Positions 32,593-41,099 of a DNA stretch of 64,000 nucleotides are shown here, piece by piece. The translations under genes and the position numbers were made by a program. The notes below the pieces were generated by a model. That model saw only the letters and a program-made list of their open reading frames with translations, did no database searches and was not told where the DNA came from. The stretch lies in the NCBI GenBank assembly GCA_018267955.1, contig JAFDXL010000010.1, positions 310,001 to 374,000 of the forward strand. Reading direction: 5' to 3'. Position 1 is the stretch's first letter. The number at the start of each line of letters is the position of its first letter. This DNA is from Bacteroidota bacterium (GTDB taxonomy: Bacteria; Bacteroidota; Bacteroidia; Chitinophagales; Chitinophagaceae).

Positions 32593-33792
32593 ATGAAACG
32601 GAAACAAAGCAGACTATGGATCATCATCATGATCGTATCGTTGAATTCAATTGGCATGTCTGTGGTACTGCCATTGTTACCTTTTATAGTGGGCAAATAT
32701 CTAGCCCCGCAGCATATAGCAGCCGGAATGGGCATGTTAATGTCGGTATTTGCAGCGTCTACATTTTTTACCGCTCCTGTATTCGGGGCATTAAGTGATA
32801 AACATGGCCGCAAGGGCATACTTGTTATCAGCTTGCTGGGATCCGTCATCGGCTATATTTTATTTGGCATCGGAGGAGCGTTATGGGTGCTTTTCCTGGG
32901 TCGTATTATTGATGGGCTTACCGCGGGAAATATCACCGTCTTGTTTGCCTATATATCTGATAGCACAGAACCTAACGACAGGGCAAAATGGTTTAGCTAT
33001 ATAGGCGCAGCAATGGGCATAGGAAAAATTGGCGGGCCGGCATTAGGAGGATTGCTGGGAAATATATCAATAGGATTGCCTTTTTTTATAACAGCAGGAT
33101 TAATATTGCTTTCCATGCTGGCAATTATTTTCCTGTTACCCGAATCATTGCCTCTTGAGAAGAGAAATAAACATTTAATTACCGGCAGTTTCAATGCCTT
33201 TTCGCATTTTAAGGAGATCTTCAGTATAAAAGAAGTAAAATTGATGTTAATAACGGGTACGCTGTTTTATGCAGGGCTCGGCATTTTTCAATTCAACTTC
33301 ACCCTATTTTTAAAGGATATCTACAAATGGGGCCCGGCTGTTATTGGCAGCGTGCTTACGATTGTAGGTATATGTGAAATAGTATCGCGGGCCTTATTAT
33401 TGCCCTGGTTATTGAGGCGTTTAAAGGAAAGAAGTATTGTAATTACAGGATTGACTATGCTTGGTTTAGGGTTAGGATTAATCCTTATAAGTACTTATAT
33501 ACATTCTATAGTCATTATTGTGTTCGCTATAATACTCATAATTTTTGGTGAGGGCTTATTTGAACCAACTTACATCGATAAACTATCACAGTCGGTTGGT
33601 GAAAACCAGCAAGGAAAGCTGCAGGGGGTAAATCAAAGTTTACAGTCCGCAAACAACGTACTTATTCCGTTAATTGCCGCAGCCATTTATTTTATCAGTG
33701 CAGGAATGCTTTATGCAACCGCATCGCTCGCTATATTCACAGCATTCCTGATGTATAGGAGAAAAACATCAAAAGCACCTTCCAACCAATGA
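32593..33792 (+). CDS. MFS transporter, drug/tetracycline-resistance type
   Basis: 399 residues with about 12 membrane helices. The loop 2-3 motif GALSDKHGRKGIL matches the MFS motif A (GxLSDRxGRRxxL), and the periodic Gly-rich helices fit the TetA/MdtG-type subfamily. Exports small hydrophobic compounds with protons; the substrate is unknown. The DoxX gene overlaps its stop by 4 bases. Divergent from an AraC regulator, which may control it. Confidence 0.87.
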   Translation: MKRKQSRLWIIIMIVSLNSIGMSVVLPLLPFIVGKYLAPQHIAAGMGMLMSVFAASTFFTAPVFGALSDKHGRKGILVISLLGSVIGYILFGIGGALWVLFLGRIIDGLTAGNITVLFAYISDSTEPNDRAKWFSYIGAAMGIGKIGGPALGGLLGNISIGLPFFITAGLILLSMLAIIFLLPESLPLEKRNKHLITGSFNAFSHFKEIFSIKEVKLMLITGTLFYAGLGIFQFNFTLFLKDIYKWGPAVIGSVLTIVGICEIVSRALLLPWLLRRLKERSIVITGLTMLGLGLGLILISTYIHSIVIIVFAIILIIFGEGLFEPTYIDKLSQSVGENQQGKLQGVNQSLQSANNVLIPLIAAAIYFISAGMLYATASLAIFTAFLMYRRKTSKAPSNQ

Positions 33793-34160
33793 ATACTTTG
33801 CTTTGGACAATACAAATTTTACTTGCACTTTTCTTTATTATGCCCGGTTGGGGAAAGATAAGTGCAAGCAAAGAACAGCATATAGCCGACGGGCACATAA
33901 AGCCCGGAGCATCTGTTGTTCCCATCCGGATCCTTGGTGCACTGGAATGGCTTGGATGTATTGGCATTGTTGTACCTTGGCTTACAGGTATGTGCCGGGT
34001 GCTGACGCCCATCGCAGCATGTGGCTTTTGCATCATTATGGCCGCAGGTATTATCAATCATACATTAAGGAAAGAATATAAAATGCTACCCATGTTAATC
34101 GTTGTTCTTGCTCTCGGGACCGCAGTTGCTTATTTTAGATTCAAACAGTTGTATTGGTAA
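33789..34160 (+). CDS. DoxX-like small membrane protein
   Basis: 123 residues with four membrane helices (about 6-23, 45-66, 71-91, 97-117). The WTIQILLALFFIMPGWGKI start and the later LEWLGCIGIVVPW are typical of the DoxX/SURF4-like family. Start overlaps the MFS gene (ATGA), so the two form an operon. Function of the family is unclear; some members act in redox or stress defence. Confidence 0.82.
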   Translation: MNTLLWTIQILLALFFIMPGWGKISASKEQHIADGHIKPGASVVPIRILGALEWLGCIGIVVPWLTGMCRVLTPIAACGFCIIMAAGIINHTLRKEYKMLPMLIVVLALGTAVAYFRFKQLYW

Positions 34161-34187
34161 AACCCACATTGCGCATCTATTATACCG

Positions 34188-35957
34188 CTAAGCAGGGATA
34201 TTGATATATAATAATTCTCCTTCTGCCTTGCATAGATCATTTTGCATAGATAAGACAAAGGCTTGCGTTAGCTTTTTATAATACCCTATACCGCTCAGTA
34301 AGTTGTCTCTAAAACTCACCAGGTATTTGCTCCGTTTCGCATCCGGCGTAAAATCTTTGACCGCTTTTTTCAGGTAATCGATATATAAATTCAGCTCATT
34401 GACAAACATGTGCGGTCGTCGTAATGAATTGAGCAGATTCTTCCTACCGTAGATATGATCTACCATATCAGACAAAGAAAAGATGCCTGAAAAATACGCG
34501 AGGTTGGGGCCTGGGCATATACTTACCGCTTTTAACCGATGCGGTATCGGGATATCTTCTTTGAGCAGGGCCGGGGCTGTAAGGCCTTCGCAAAGGCAAT
34601 CCTTTTCGATGATCTTATTGTATTCTTTATTGTATAGCTCCACCGGCAAATTTTGCTCTTTCAGTTGCCTGATCTTTAAATGCTGGTATTGGCGCGATGC
34701 CGTGCAGATGGGTTCATCCGTAAACTCGGTATTAGACACTAGTAGCTTCTTGTAACAGGGGCTTCCCGGCCTGCCTTTGTCCGCCCTTTCCTGCCGCTGC
34801 TTCTCTGCACTACTCTTTCTGAAGTTGTTGAAAGGCACACCAAGGGGAGAGGCATCGCTCAAATAATAATCCTGCTGTTGTGCTGTTGCCAGTTGCTGTA
34901 ATGTACTATCATCTACATTGGTAGCTTCGGGTACAAGTAAGAAGGGGCTACCCCAGCCTGTCGCATCCACCTCGTAATATTCACGCAGGAAGTCCTGCTC
35001 GGCAGCCGTGCCGATGCCACCTTGTACGGTTATCTTCAGCATCGGCGGATTAGTGAAAGTGGGTATGTTTCTGCGGCAATGTGCATCACAACACAATGCA
35101 TATAACTCGGCAACAAGCGCCTGCCGATTTTTTTTAAACTCTTCCAGGATCGGCCCCATCAATATGCCATCTGTTGCAAAGGCATGGCCGCCACAGTTAA
35201 GACCCGATTCTATCCTGAATTCAGAAACCCATACACCTTTTTTAGCCAGTATTTTTCCCTGCACATAGGCGGAGCGATAATCGCTCACCTTAATGATGAT
35301 CTTCTTTTTCAATTGCCCTTTATCATCCGGAAAAAGCTCCCCGCATGTTTCCATATATGCATACAAACGCGGGTTATAGCCTGCTGATAACACTACTGAT
35401 GATGAGAGATCACTATTAGCAAAGCCACGAAACGCCGCTATGGCATCAGAGTAGTCGGAAGGTAAAGGAAGGCCTGTTTTATCTTTATTGAGTTTGTCCA
35501 CCTTCACCATAATGTTTACATCTATATCACCGGGTTTGACCTCCTTTCTAAGTTCTTGCTGAAGGCTTTCTTTATCTGACCCTTCGGGTAATGCTTTCAT
35601 CTGCCTGTATTTCCCTTTCAGTGCTGAACGGCCCGGCAATAGTTCAAAATACTTATCGAGGTCATTACCGGCTTCAAATGGCAGTTGCTTAATAGCAGCT
35701 ATTTGTGTGGTCACCATATCTTTCATAAGATCCAGGTAAGCGGTGATCCTGCGGGCCCTGCTATCATGTTCATCAGCGTGAATACCCGTAAAAGGCATTT
35801 CCATTTTATGGCAATAAAATCGTCGCATCTGTTCCAGCAATTCATCATCCATAACAGAGATAACAGATGATATACCAAAGCGTGCCACCTTAGCAGGTGT
35901 ATCTATAGAGTATCCTAGCCCTAAGACAGGGATATGGAAGGAATGTAATTGAGACAT
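34188..35957 (-). CDS. Large Cys-rich cytoplasmic protein, unknown; TIM-barrel/FMN-oxidoreductase-like traits
   Basis: 589 residues without signal peptide. Many cysteines fall in short groups: GLNCGGHAF, LCCDAHCRRN, PICTA, KDCLCEGL and SICPGPN, which suggests metal or Fe-S binding. The middle contains TVQGGIGTAAEQDFLREYY, similar to the GGIGTAxE loop of nitronate monooxygenase-like FMN TIM barrels, and ends in a helical region. The start HIPVLGLGYSIDTPAKVARFGISSV also fits a (beta/alpha) start. I do not recognise a named family; a redox enzyme is an inference. It is divergent from the thioesterase gene, with an operator-like palindrome between. Confidence 0.6.
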   Translation of the reverse strand: MSQLHSFHIPVLGLGYSIDTPAKVARFGISSVISVMDDELLEQMRRFYCHKMEMPFTGIHADEHDSRARRITAYLDLMKDMVTTQIAAIKQLPFEAGNDLDKYFELLPGRSALKGKYRQMKALPEGSDKESLQQELRKEVKPGDIDVNIMVKVDKLNKDKTGLPLPSDYSDAIAAFRGFANSDLSSSVVLSAGYNPRLYAYMETCGELFPDDKGQLKKKIIIKVSDYRSAYVQGKILAKKGVWVSEFRIESGLNCGGHAFATDGILMGPILEEFKKNRQALVAELYALCCDAHCRRNIPTFTNPPMLKITVQGGIGTAAEQDFLREYYEVDATGWGSPFLLVPEATNVDDSTLQQLATAQQQDYYLSDASPLGVPFNNFRKSSAEKQRQERADKGRPGSPCYKKLLVSNTEFTDEPICTASRQYQHLKIRQLKEQNLPVELYNKEYNKIIEKDCLCEGLTAPALLKEDIPIPHRLKAVSICPGPNLAYFSGIFSLSDMVDHIYGRKNLLNSLRRPHMFVNELNLYIDYLKKAVKDFTPDAKRSKYLVSFRDNLLSGIGYYKKLTQAFVLSMQNDLCKAEGELLYINIPA

Positions 35958-36019
35958 AATTGATATTGAAAATACTTACCGCGCAAAACGCAAATATGAC
36001 CTTATTGCATGATTGCGTT

Positions 36020-36035
36020 CATGACGGATGTCATG
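36020..36035. promoter_or_regulatory. Palindromic operator candidate (Crp/Fnr-like)
   Basis: CATGAC-GGAT-GTCATG, a perfect 6-bp inverted repeat with 4-base centre in the gap between the divergent Cys-rich and thioesterase genes. The inner TGAC-N4-GTCA resembles Crp/Fnr/DNR-type sites (TTGAC-N4-GTCAA). Confidence 0.4.
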
Positions 36036-36118
36036 TTTCAGAACTTAGTGAGAAAATGACAATGGTCATAGACCTTAAGAAAAATCCTGTTCAACTTTAT
36101 ACATATCGCTCTGATGAA

Positions 36119-36595
36119 ATGAAAAAACTTAACAACCGGGCAGAAAAAACTCCTGCCATGTCAGAAACTATTATGACGGAAGTGGTTTACCCGAATGATG
36201 CTAACCCAATGGGCATGTTGCAAGGTGGCCGCCTTGTGCAATGGATGGATACTGCTTCTGCCATCTGTGCCCAGACACATGCAGGCAGGATAGCCGTTAC
36301 CGCATCCATCGATCATGTAACGTTTAAAAAACCGGCTAAAGTGGGAGACATCATTTCTATAAACGCCAAGGTTACGAGGGCTTTTGCACGATCTATAGAA
36401 GTGTATGTGCATGCATCTTCACGAAAAGTGATAAGCGGCGAAATACACCCTGTATCCGAAGCATTTTTTGTATTTGTCGCACTGGATGATAATGCGCATC
36501 CTACGGCTGTACCTAAAGTAAAACCCGAAAGCTCTTTTGAAAAGAAACATTATAAACATGCACTATTAAGAAAAGAGGGCAAGAAACCTGCATAG
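36119..36595 (+). CDS. Acyl-CoA thioesterase (hotdog, BACH/YciA-like)
   Basis: 158 residues from the ATG at 36119, since the hotdog domain begins within 15 residues (AEKTPAMSETIMTEVVYPNDANPMG); longer in-frame starts upstream would add unrelated sequence and cover the palindrome. NPMGMLQGGRLVQWMD is the hallmark of BACH-type acyl-CoA thioesterases, with the catalytic Asn/Asp region and the DHVTFKKPAKVGDII core. Cleaves acyl-CoA to free fatty acid and CoA. A basic tail (KKHYKHALLRKEGKKPA) follows. The oxidase-like gene lies 18 bases downstream and is likely co-transcribed. Confidence 0.85.
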   Translation: MKKLNNRAEKTPAMSETIMTEVVYPNDANPMGMLQGGRLVQWMDTASAICAQTHAGRIAVTASIDHVTFKKPAKVGDIISINAKVTRAFARSIEVYVHASSRKVISGEIHPVSEAFFVFVALDDNAHPTAVPKVKPESSFEKKHYKHALLRKEGKKPA

Positions 36596-36612
36596 AATTA
36601 TAAGGTATCGAC

Positions 36613-37038
36613 ATGCAGAAGGAAATACAGGAATTTTTACGCACGAACCAGGTAGCTACTATATGCTATGTAATAGATAGCTTACCTAATTGCTTTAATT
36701 GCGTGTACACTACTTTACCAGATGCTGAAGGCATTGTATTTAAGTCCTCCGGATCATCTTTACATAGCCGGGTGATGCAGGATGAAACACCGGTTGCCGG
36801 TACCATATACTATGCCTCCAACAGTGGATTAAATAACTGCGGTGTACAGTTTATTGGCAGGGTTGCTGCGAATGATGATATGTATGCAGTTGCAAAAACG
36901 GCTTATTATAAACGCTTCCCTATGGCATTAGTAATACCAGGGAACATATTCACCATAATTTTTAGCAGTATAAAATTTTCGCAAACCACAAATGGAATAA
37001 GATACAAACTAAACTGGGAAAGGGGGCTATACGAATGA
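36613..37038 (+). CDS. PNPOx-like FMN-binding split-barrel protein
   Basis: 141 residues. The opening MQKEIQEFLRTNQVATICYV and the HSRVMQDETPVAGTIYY core follow the pyridoxamine-phosphate-oxidase-like split barrel. This fold binds FMN or haem and is used in diverse redox reactions. It follows the thioesterase gene closely. Exact reaction not known. Confidence 0.68.
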   Translation: MQKEIQEFLRTNQVATICYVIDSLPNCFNCVYTTLPDAEGIVFKSSGSSLHSRVMQDETPVAGTIYYASNSGLNNCGVQFIGRVAANDDMYAVAKTAYYKRFPMALVIPGNIFTIIFSSIKFSQTTNGIRYKLNWERGLYE

Positions 37039-37190
37039 CTATATATTCGAAAGCCGATAAGCTATCCTTCCATGTAAGGCACAGGCCCTGATTATCCGCT
37101 AAAAACCCTGATATTATTTTTTTGAATCTATGGTTTATTTATTATATTCGTGTTCCGATAGCGCAAATAATAAAACTTTACAATTGAGCC

Positions 37191-37220
37191 ACACCCGCAA
37201 TCATGCGGGTGTTATTTTTT
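37191..37220 (+). terminator. Intrinsic terminator
   Basis: A perfect 8-pair stem (ACACCCGC with GCGGGTGT), AATCAT loop and TTATTTTTT. It is oriented for the oxidase-like gene; the convergent T9SS gene starts its stop at 37232. Confidence 0.75.
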
Positions 37221-37231
37221 ATAGTCTTTTC

Positions 37232-38572
37232 TTATTTCACTATGTTGAATCCCTTTATTACTACGCCGGAAGATGACGATAATTTTAACCAATACATGCC
37301 GGTCGGTAAGTCTTCAGTTGATATAGTAGTTTCATTGGTTCCTGTAGCGATTATCTCGTTCCATTGCCGCACCAACCTACCCTGCATATCAATAATAACA
37401 AAATTACACTCCATAGTTTTTGCAAAATATGTCTTCAAATGAATAATATTTTGTGCCGGAGAAGGATATAAGCTGAGTTGGTTTTCATACTTTGCACCCT
37501 CTACAGTGGTGGGGAAGGGATAATAATGATAATATGTAGCGCTTCTGGGCAGCTTCCATTTATTTGCTATCGAATCATAGTCACTATACTTAACTACTTC
37601 TGGATTATTATCGTTATTATAGGTATAATCTGTTTTCAACAATTTGTGCCATACTCCCAAAGAGTCTATTATCTCACTAGTCATAACAGCAAGGTTCCCT
37701 TTCGAATCATATTGAAAGTTCCAGTGTATATTGAATGGATATTTCCCCATGAATGGGCCTGAATAAAGACCATATATAAGACCTGCATAACGGCCAAATC
37801 TATCCGTCAGGATATTTCCCTTGTATACATTACTGTCATAGTATTCATTGTAAATAAGAGTGCCAAGGCTACCATAGGTCCAACGATTATACCTCTGTGT
37901 AAGTAATTTCTGATTATTATAAATCGCAGAATATTTAGTTTCCAACTGCCACGATCCTGAAGTAAATGTATAATATGTTTCACTAGTCATATCATTACCA
38001 GACCATGCATATTCAGCCTTAGAGATATCGCCAGATTGATATGTGATTACATTCGATAGCAACTGCCCATTTGCATTATAAGTATATACATTGCGCTGCC
38101 CGTTAAAGCTATCGACAGCTGTACTATGCTCAACATGGTAACTGGCAATTAACCGGTTAGCTGAGTAAATGAAAGTGTCTACTGCAACAGCATACGATGT
38201 CCATGAAGAAGTATTGAAATCCCAGGAATACTTTCTCGATCCAAGAAGATCATTATTACTGCTATACACTCGTACAGTCATAGAACTGTCTGCATGTATA
38301 GATGAATTATGATCAATTGCCCATGTAGTATCTGCAGAACTACCATCGAGAAAATAAGTATACTCTGTAAGCCCAACCCGAACGGGGTGTGTGATTACAG
38401 AACCTCTGTTCCCAGAAAAATTCTGCCAATATGCATTATTAATGGTTGCTCTCCCCAAAGTATCTAAGCGAACATTTTCATAACCAATAAGCCTCGTTTT
38501 TGACTGGGCATTGCAAATTTGAAAAGATAAAACCAAAATCATTGAGGTGAGTAGAATAATACGTTTACGCAT
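37232..38572 (-). CDS. Secreted repeat-type protein with T9SS type A sorting domain
   Basis: 446 residues. Signal peptide about 1-22. Residues about 60-350 repeat YxYNxxGQL/YDSKGNL-like units (YTYNANGQLLSNV, YAWSGNDMTSETYYTF, FQYDSKGNLAVMTSEI), close in style to YD/RHS-like repeats. The C-terminal residues about 365-446 are a T9SS sorting domain (LSLYPSPAQNIIHL, IDMQGRLVRQW, LPTGMYWLKL). Predicted cell-surface or secreted protein. No enzymatic motif. Confidence 0.8.
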   Translation of the reverse strand: MRKRIILLTSMILVLSFQICNAQSKTRLIGYENVRLDTLGRATINNAYWQNFSGNRGSVITHPVRVGLTEYTYFLDGSSADTTWAIDHNSSIHADSSMTVRVYSSNNDLLGSRKYSWDFNTSSWTSYAVAVDTFIYSANRLIASYHVEHSTAVDSFNGQRNVYTYNANGQLLSNVITYQSGDISKAEYAWSGNDMTSETYYTFTSGSWQLETKYSAIYNNQKLLTQRYNRWTYGSLGTLIYNEYYDSNVYKGNILTDRFGRYAGLIYGLYSGPFMGKYPFNIHWNFQYDSKGNLAVMTSEIIDSLGVWHKLLKTDYTYNNDNNPEVVKYSDYDSIANKWKLPRSATYYHYYPFPTTVEGAKYENQLSLYPSPAQNIIHLKTYFAKTMECNFVIIDMQGRLVRQWNEIIATGTNETTISTEDLPTGMYWLKLSSSSGVVIKGFNIVK

Positions 38573-38714
38573 CGCATGATAATTTAGGTGATTGGAGAAT
38601 TAATAATTATTCAGATGTATCTAAACAATATCCATGCCGAATAATTATTAGGCTCAAAACATTACGTCAAACTACATAATAATATGACTTAGCTTTGACA
38701 TATAACCTTGCAAT

Positions 38715-39089
38715 ATGAATTTCACTTGTCTTGTACCTAATGTATTTTATACCGATATCAGTATAGGTATACAATTGTTTGTAGATTGTCTGGGGTTTAC
38801 AATTACCTACGATGACCGCGCATCTCTCCATCAGCCATTTTGCGTAGTAGTAAACGACAACCTGAAAGTACACCTGGTAGAAAACGCAGAATTTGCCGCC
38901 AAAGACCGGCCGGAGCTTCGCCTGGAAACAAATGACATAGACTCAGTTTACCAAACAATAAGCGCTAGTCATCCCCAACTGCTACACCCCAACCTCAGTA
39001 CTGTTACCCTTCGCCCCTGGAATGCTAAAGAGTTTGCATTGGTGGATGCCTCGGGTGTATGTATCATCATTCAGCAATGGATGAAGTAG
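38715..39089 (+). CDS. Glyoxalase/bleomycin-resistance fold protein
   Basis: 124 residues, small vicinal-oxygen-chelate fold. LVPNVFYTDISIGIQLFVDCLGFTI is the usual first beta-alpha-beta unit; LRPWNAKEFALVDASGVCIIIQQW is the usual last. Members include glyoxalase I, dioxygenases and antibiotic-binding proteins. Metal ligands are not obvious, so a binding role is possible. The following 143 bases to 39232 hold no gene. Confidence 0.78.
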   Translation: MNFTCLVPNVFYTDISIGIQLFVDCLGFTITYDDRASLHQPFCVVVNDNLKVHLVENAEFAAKDRPELRLETNDIDSVYQTISASHPQLLHPNLSTVTLRPWNAKEFALVDASGVCIIIQQWMK

Positions 39090-39232
39090 ATTACCTGAAT
39101 TAAAAGGCGCGACATACCTGCTATACAGGAAACCTGACGAGAAGCCAACTCTATACGTGCCGACCTGGAAGAGTTAAACGAAGAATAAGGCGGAAACTGA
39201 ATCCTGCCCTATCCTGTTTATGATGGAGCTAT

Positions 39233-39841
39233 CTAATCGAGCGGGTTGTATTTTTTAATTAGCAGGGTCTTTGCCTCGAATATCTCTTTAGCCATTTTGC
39301 GAAACAGGCCTTGCCCTGTTTTTTCAGAAGCGTACTGTTTATTACCTTCCTGGCTTTCAAAACCACCTACCATATGTAGGCCTGTTTCTTTATTGGTCAT
39401 TTTCCAGTGGAGCAATTTGTTCTCGGAAAGGAAAATAAGATCTGCATCTTTTATCGGGAAGACATTGTTCTGCATAAAGCCAATGCTCTTGTTATTATAC
39501 AGGAAAGTGAATTCCATCTTTACATCATTCTCAAAATAAAAAGTGATAGTATCATCTTTCTTCAGCGGGAATGATTTGTAGGTAGAATAGAACTGAATAT
39601 AGTTATTGTACCTGTAAGCGCTAAAACCTATACCCAGGAACGATCTCTTTTTAATGGGGGGCAATTCGTCCTTGATTGTATTAAAGGCCGTGTAGTTTCT
39701 TCTGTCTAATGTAAAGGGGAAGGTACGGATGAATTCATCGCCTTGTATGCCGGCGAGCTGGGTTATCTTCACCACATAACGTTCAATCTCTGCAGTACCC
39801 TCATTAATGATGGATGATTTTGCGTTGTACGTAATTGGCAT
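39233..39841 (-). CDS. Protein of unknown function, all-beta and basic
   Basis: 202 residues, no signal peptide, with alternating beta segments (YVVKITQLAG, FLGIGFSAYRYNNYIQFYSTY, TITFYFENDVKMEFTFLY) and a basic C-terminus (FRKMAKEIFEAKTLLIKKYNPLD). I do not recognise a family. Alone between two gaps; the gap behind it (39842-40239, 398 bases) holds a possible small RNA and a terminator. Confidence 0.65.
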   Translation of the reverse strand: MPITYNAKSSIINEGTAEIERYVVKITQLAGIQGDEFIRTFPFTLDRRNYTAFNTIKDELPPIKKRSFLGIGFSAYRYNNYIQFYSTYKSFPLKKDDTITFYFENDVKMEFTFLYNNKSIGFMQNNVFPIKDADLIFLSENKLLHWKMTNKETGLHMVGGFESQEGNKQYASEKTGQGLFRKMAKEIFEAKTLLIKKYNPLD

Positions 39842-40117
39842 TAGGTGTGTTTTTTATTTCCTCAAATATGCCACAGCTTAATATCAAAAAAAAGAAAACA
39901 GCATCGATTAACGAGCTGTTTAAAATTGCTTAACTACCAATTAAGACGTTAAAGGATTACAGTGCAGAAAGTCACCGCAAAAACACTGGCCACACTACCT
40001 GGCATCTGCAACCATTTATATACTACAATAAGCTGTTTTACAATTAATTATACGGATTCTAAAAATATATTAACGTGTTAGATTACAATATTTGTTATGC
40101 AATTCTAAACTTTTAAT

Positions 40118-40220
40118 TAATTTTGGCGCAGAACGATTTTTTCATTGTTTTACCATAAAGTCTTTTATTAGTAAAACACTAAAAAATTAAAGAGCCGTTG
40201 TCTAGCGGCTCTTTACTATT
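40118..40220 (+). ncRNA. Weak small-RNA candidate in a 398-base gap
   Basis: TAATTTTG (40118-40125) matches the -7 box, but no TTG lies at the right -33 distance. Downstream is an inverted pair GTTTTAC/GTAAAAC and then the terminator at 40189. A transcript of about 85 bases would have no coding frame. The rest of 39842-40239 shows nothing I can name. Confidence 0.25.
40189..40214. terminator. Terminator-like hairpin
   Basis: A 9-pair stem (AAAGAGCCG with CGGCTCTTT) with an 8-base loop. It also lies 25 bases beyond the stop of the minus-strand gene at 40240, which it could terminate. Confidence 0.7.
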
Positions 40221-40239
40221 TTATGGCAGTATGTAGATT

Positions 40240-40617
40240 TTACATCGCTTCGTTGTACGGGATTGCCGGACGTTGATTTACCCGGATGGCAGTGATTGTT
40301 TTAGACTGGCGCAGATACTCGTTTACCGAGTTCTTAATAATACGCTTGCAGCCGGTGGTGAGCTTAATGGAACGGTATCCCCTGCCCTCTTTGTAATCTT
40401 CGCGTATCCATTCGGCACGCATGGTTAGTTCTGTGGTAAGCGCCTTTACCTTCTCCATCATTTCTTCAAATGAAGGGGGTACACCATAGTTTTCTATATG
40501 GTTGTATATCTCCTGGATATATTCCCGGGTGATTGTCTTAGCCATTTGCTCAAAAAGGTCCTGGAATTGCTTCCCATAAACCCTTTGACCAAAGAATTCG
40601 GATATGGATGCTAACAT
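40240..40617 (-). CDS. Protein of unknown function, helical
   Basis: 125 residues from the ATG at 40615-40617 (an in-frame TTG 24 bases upstream is rejected). Predicted long helices rich in Glu and Lys (FQDLFEQMAKTITREYIQEIYNHIENYG, FEEMMEKVKALTTELTMRAEWIREDYKEG) and a basic end (IKLTTGCKRIIKNSVNEYLRQSK). No signal peptide. Perhaps a DNA- or RNA-associated or regulatory factor, but this is a guess. Function unknown. Confidence 0.65.
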   Translation of the reverse strand: MLASISEFFGQRVYGKQFQDLFEQMAKTITREYIQEIYNHIENYGVPPSFEEMMEKVKALTTELTMRAEWIREDYKEGRGYRSIKLTTGCKRIIKNSVNEYLRQSKTITAIRVNQRPAIPYNEAM

Positions 40618-40727
40618 AGGTGTTGGTTGGGGGTTGATCAATAATGCTATAATTTAAAGGAGGTTATAAATTATTAGCTTACTATCAGGTAACAAATATA
40701 GAGTTTTTTAACGTAAAAGTCAATAAC

Positions 40728-41087
40728 CTATGGCTTATTAACAGCTACTATGTCATTTGCCTTTATCTGGTAATAATAGGCCACATTAAACTTGTTGATC
40801 TGCACGGCTACCAGGTCGGTAGCGTCATAGATGCATTGTACGGTTCCGCCGTTGGTGCGATACAGGTTGTCGCCGATCTGCTTTTTCAGTTTATATTTTT
40901 TAAAGTCTACAGATACACGGTCTTGCTTCACCAATATAGTACCTGATCTTTTTTTCGTTACCTGGTTGCTGAAACCGAAACCATCTCCGCCTTTCTCGGC
41001 AATGATCACTGTGTTGTACCTATACGACTGCGCAAATGAAGAGGCAGCGATACATAACAGAATAATGAGGAATAGAATGTTTTTCAT
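40728..41087 (-). CDS. Small secreted protein downstream of the usher-like gene
   Basis: 119 residues with a signal peptide (1-19, FAQ end). The mature part is beta-rich and basic (VTKKRSGTILVKQDRVSVDFKKYKLKKQIG). It follows the usher-like gene by 12 bases on the same strand and is probably translated from the same transcript. Unknown; a periplasmic accessory to the barrel is inferred from position. Confidence 0.7.
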   Translation of the reverse strand: MKNILFLIILLCIAASSFAQSYRYNTVIIAEKGGDGFGFSNQVTKKRSGTILVKQDRVSVDFKKYKLKKQIGDNLYRTNGGTVQCIYDATDLVAVQINKFNVAYYYQIKANDIVAVNKP

Positions 41088-41099
41088 GTGCTTAGTATT

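Noticed and set aside
35960-36118. TTG or earlier ATG starts for the thioesterase
   Set aside because: They would code through the operator-like palindrome, and the hotdog family starts at about MKKLNNRAEKTP.
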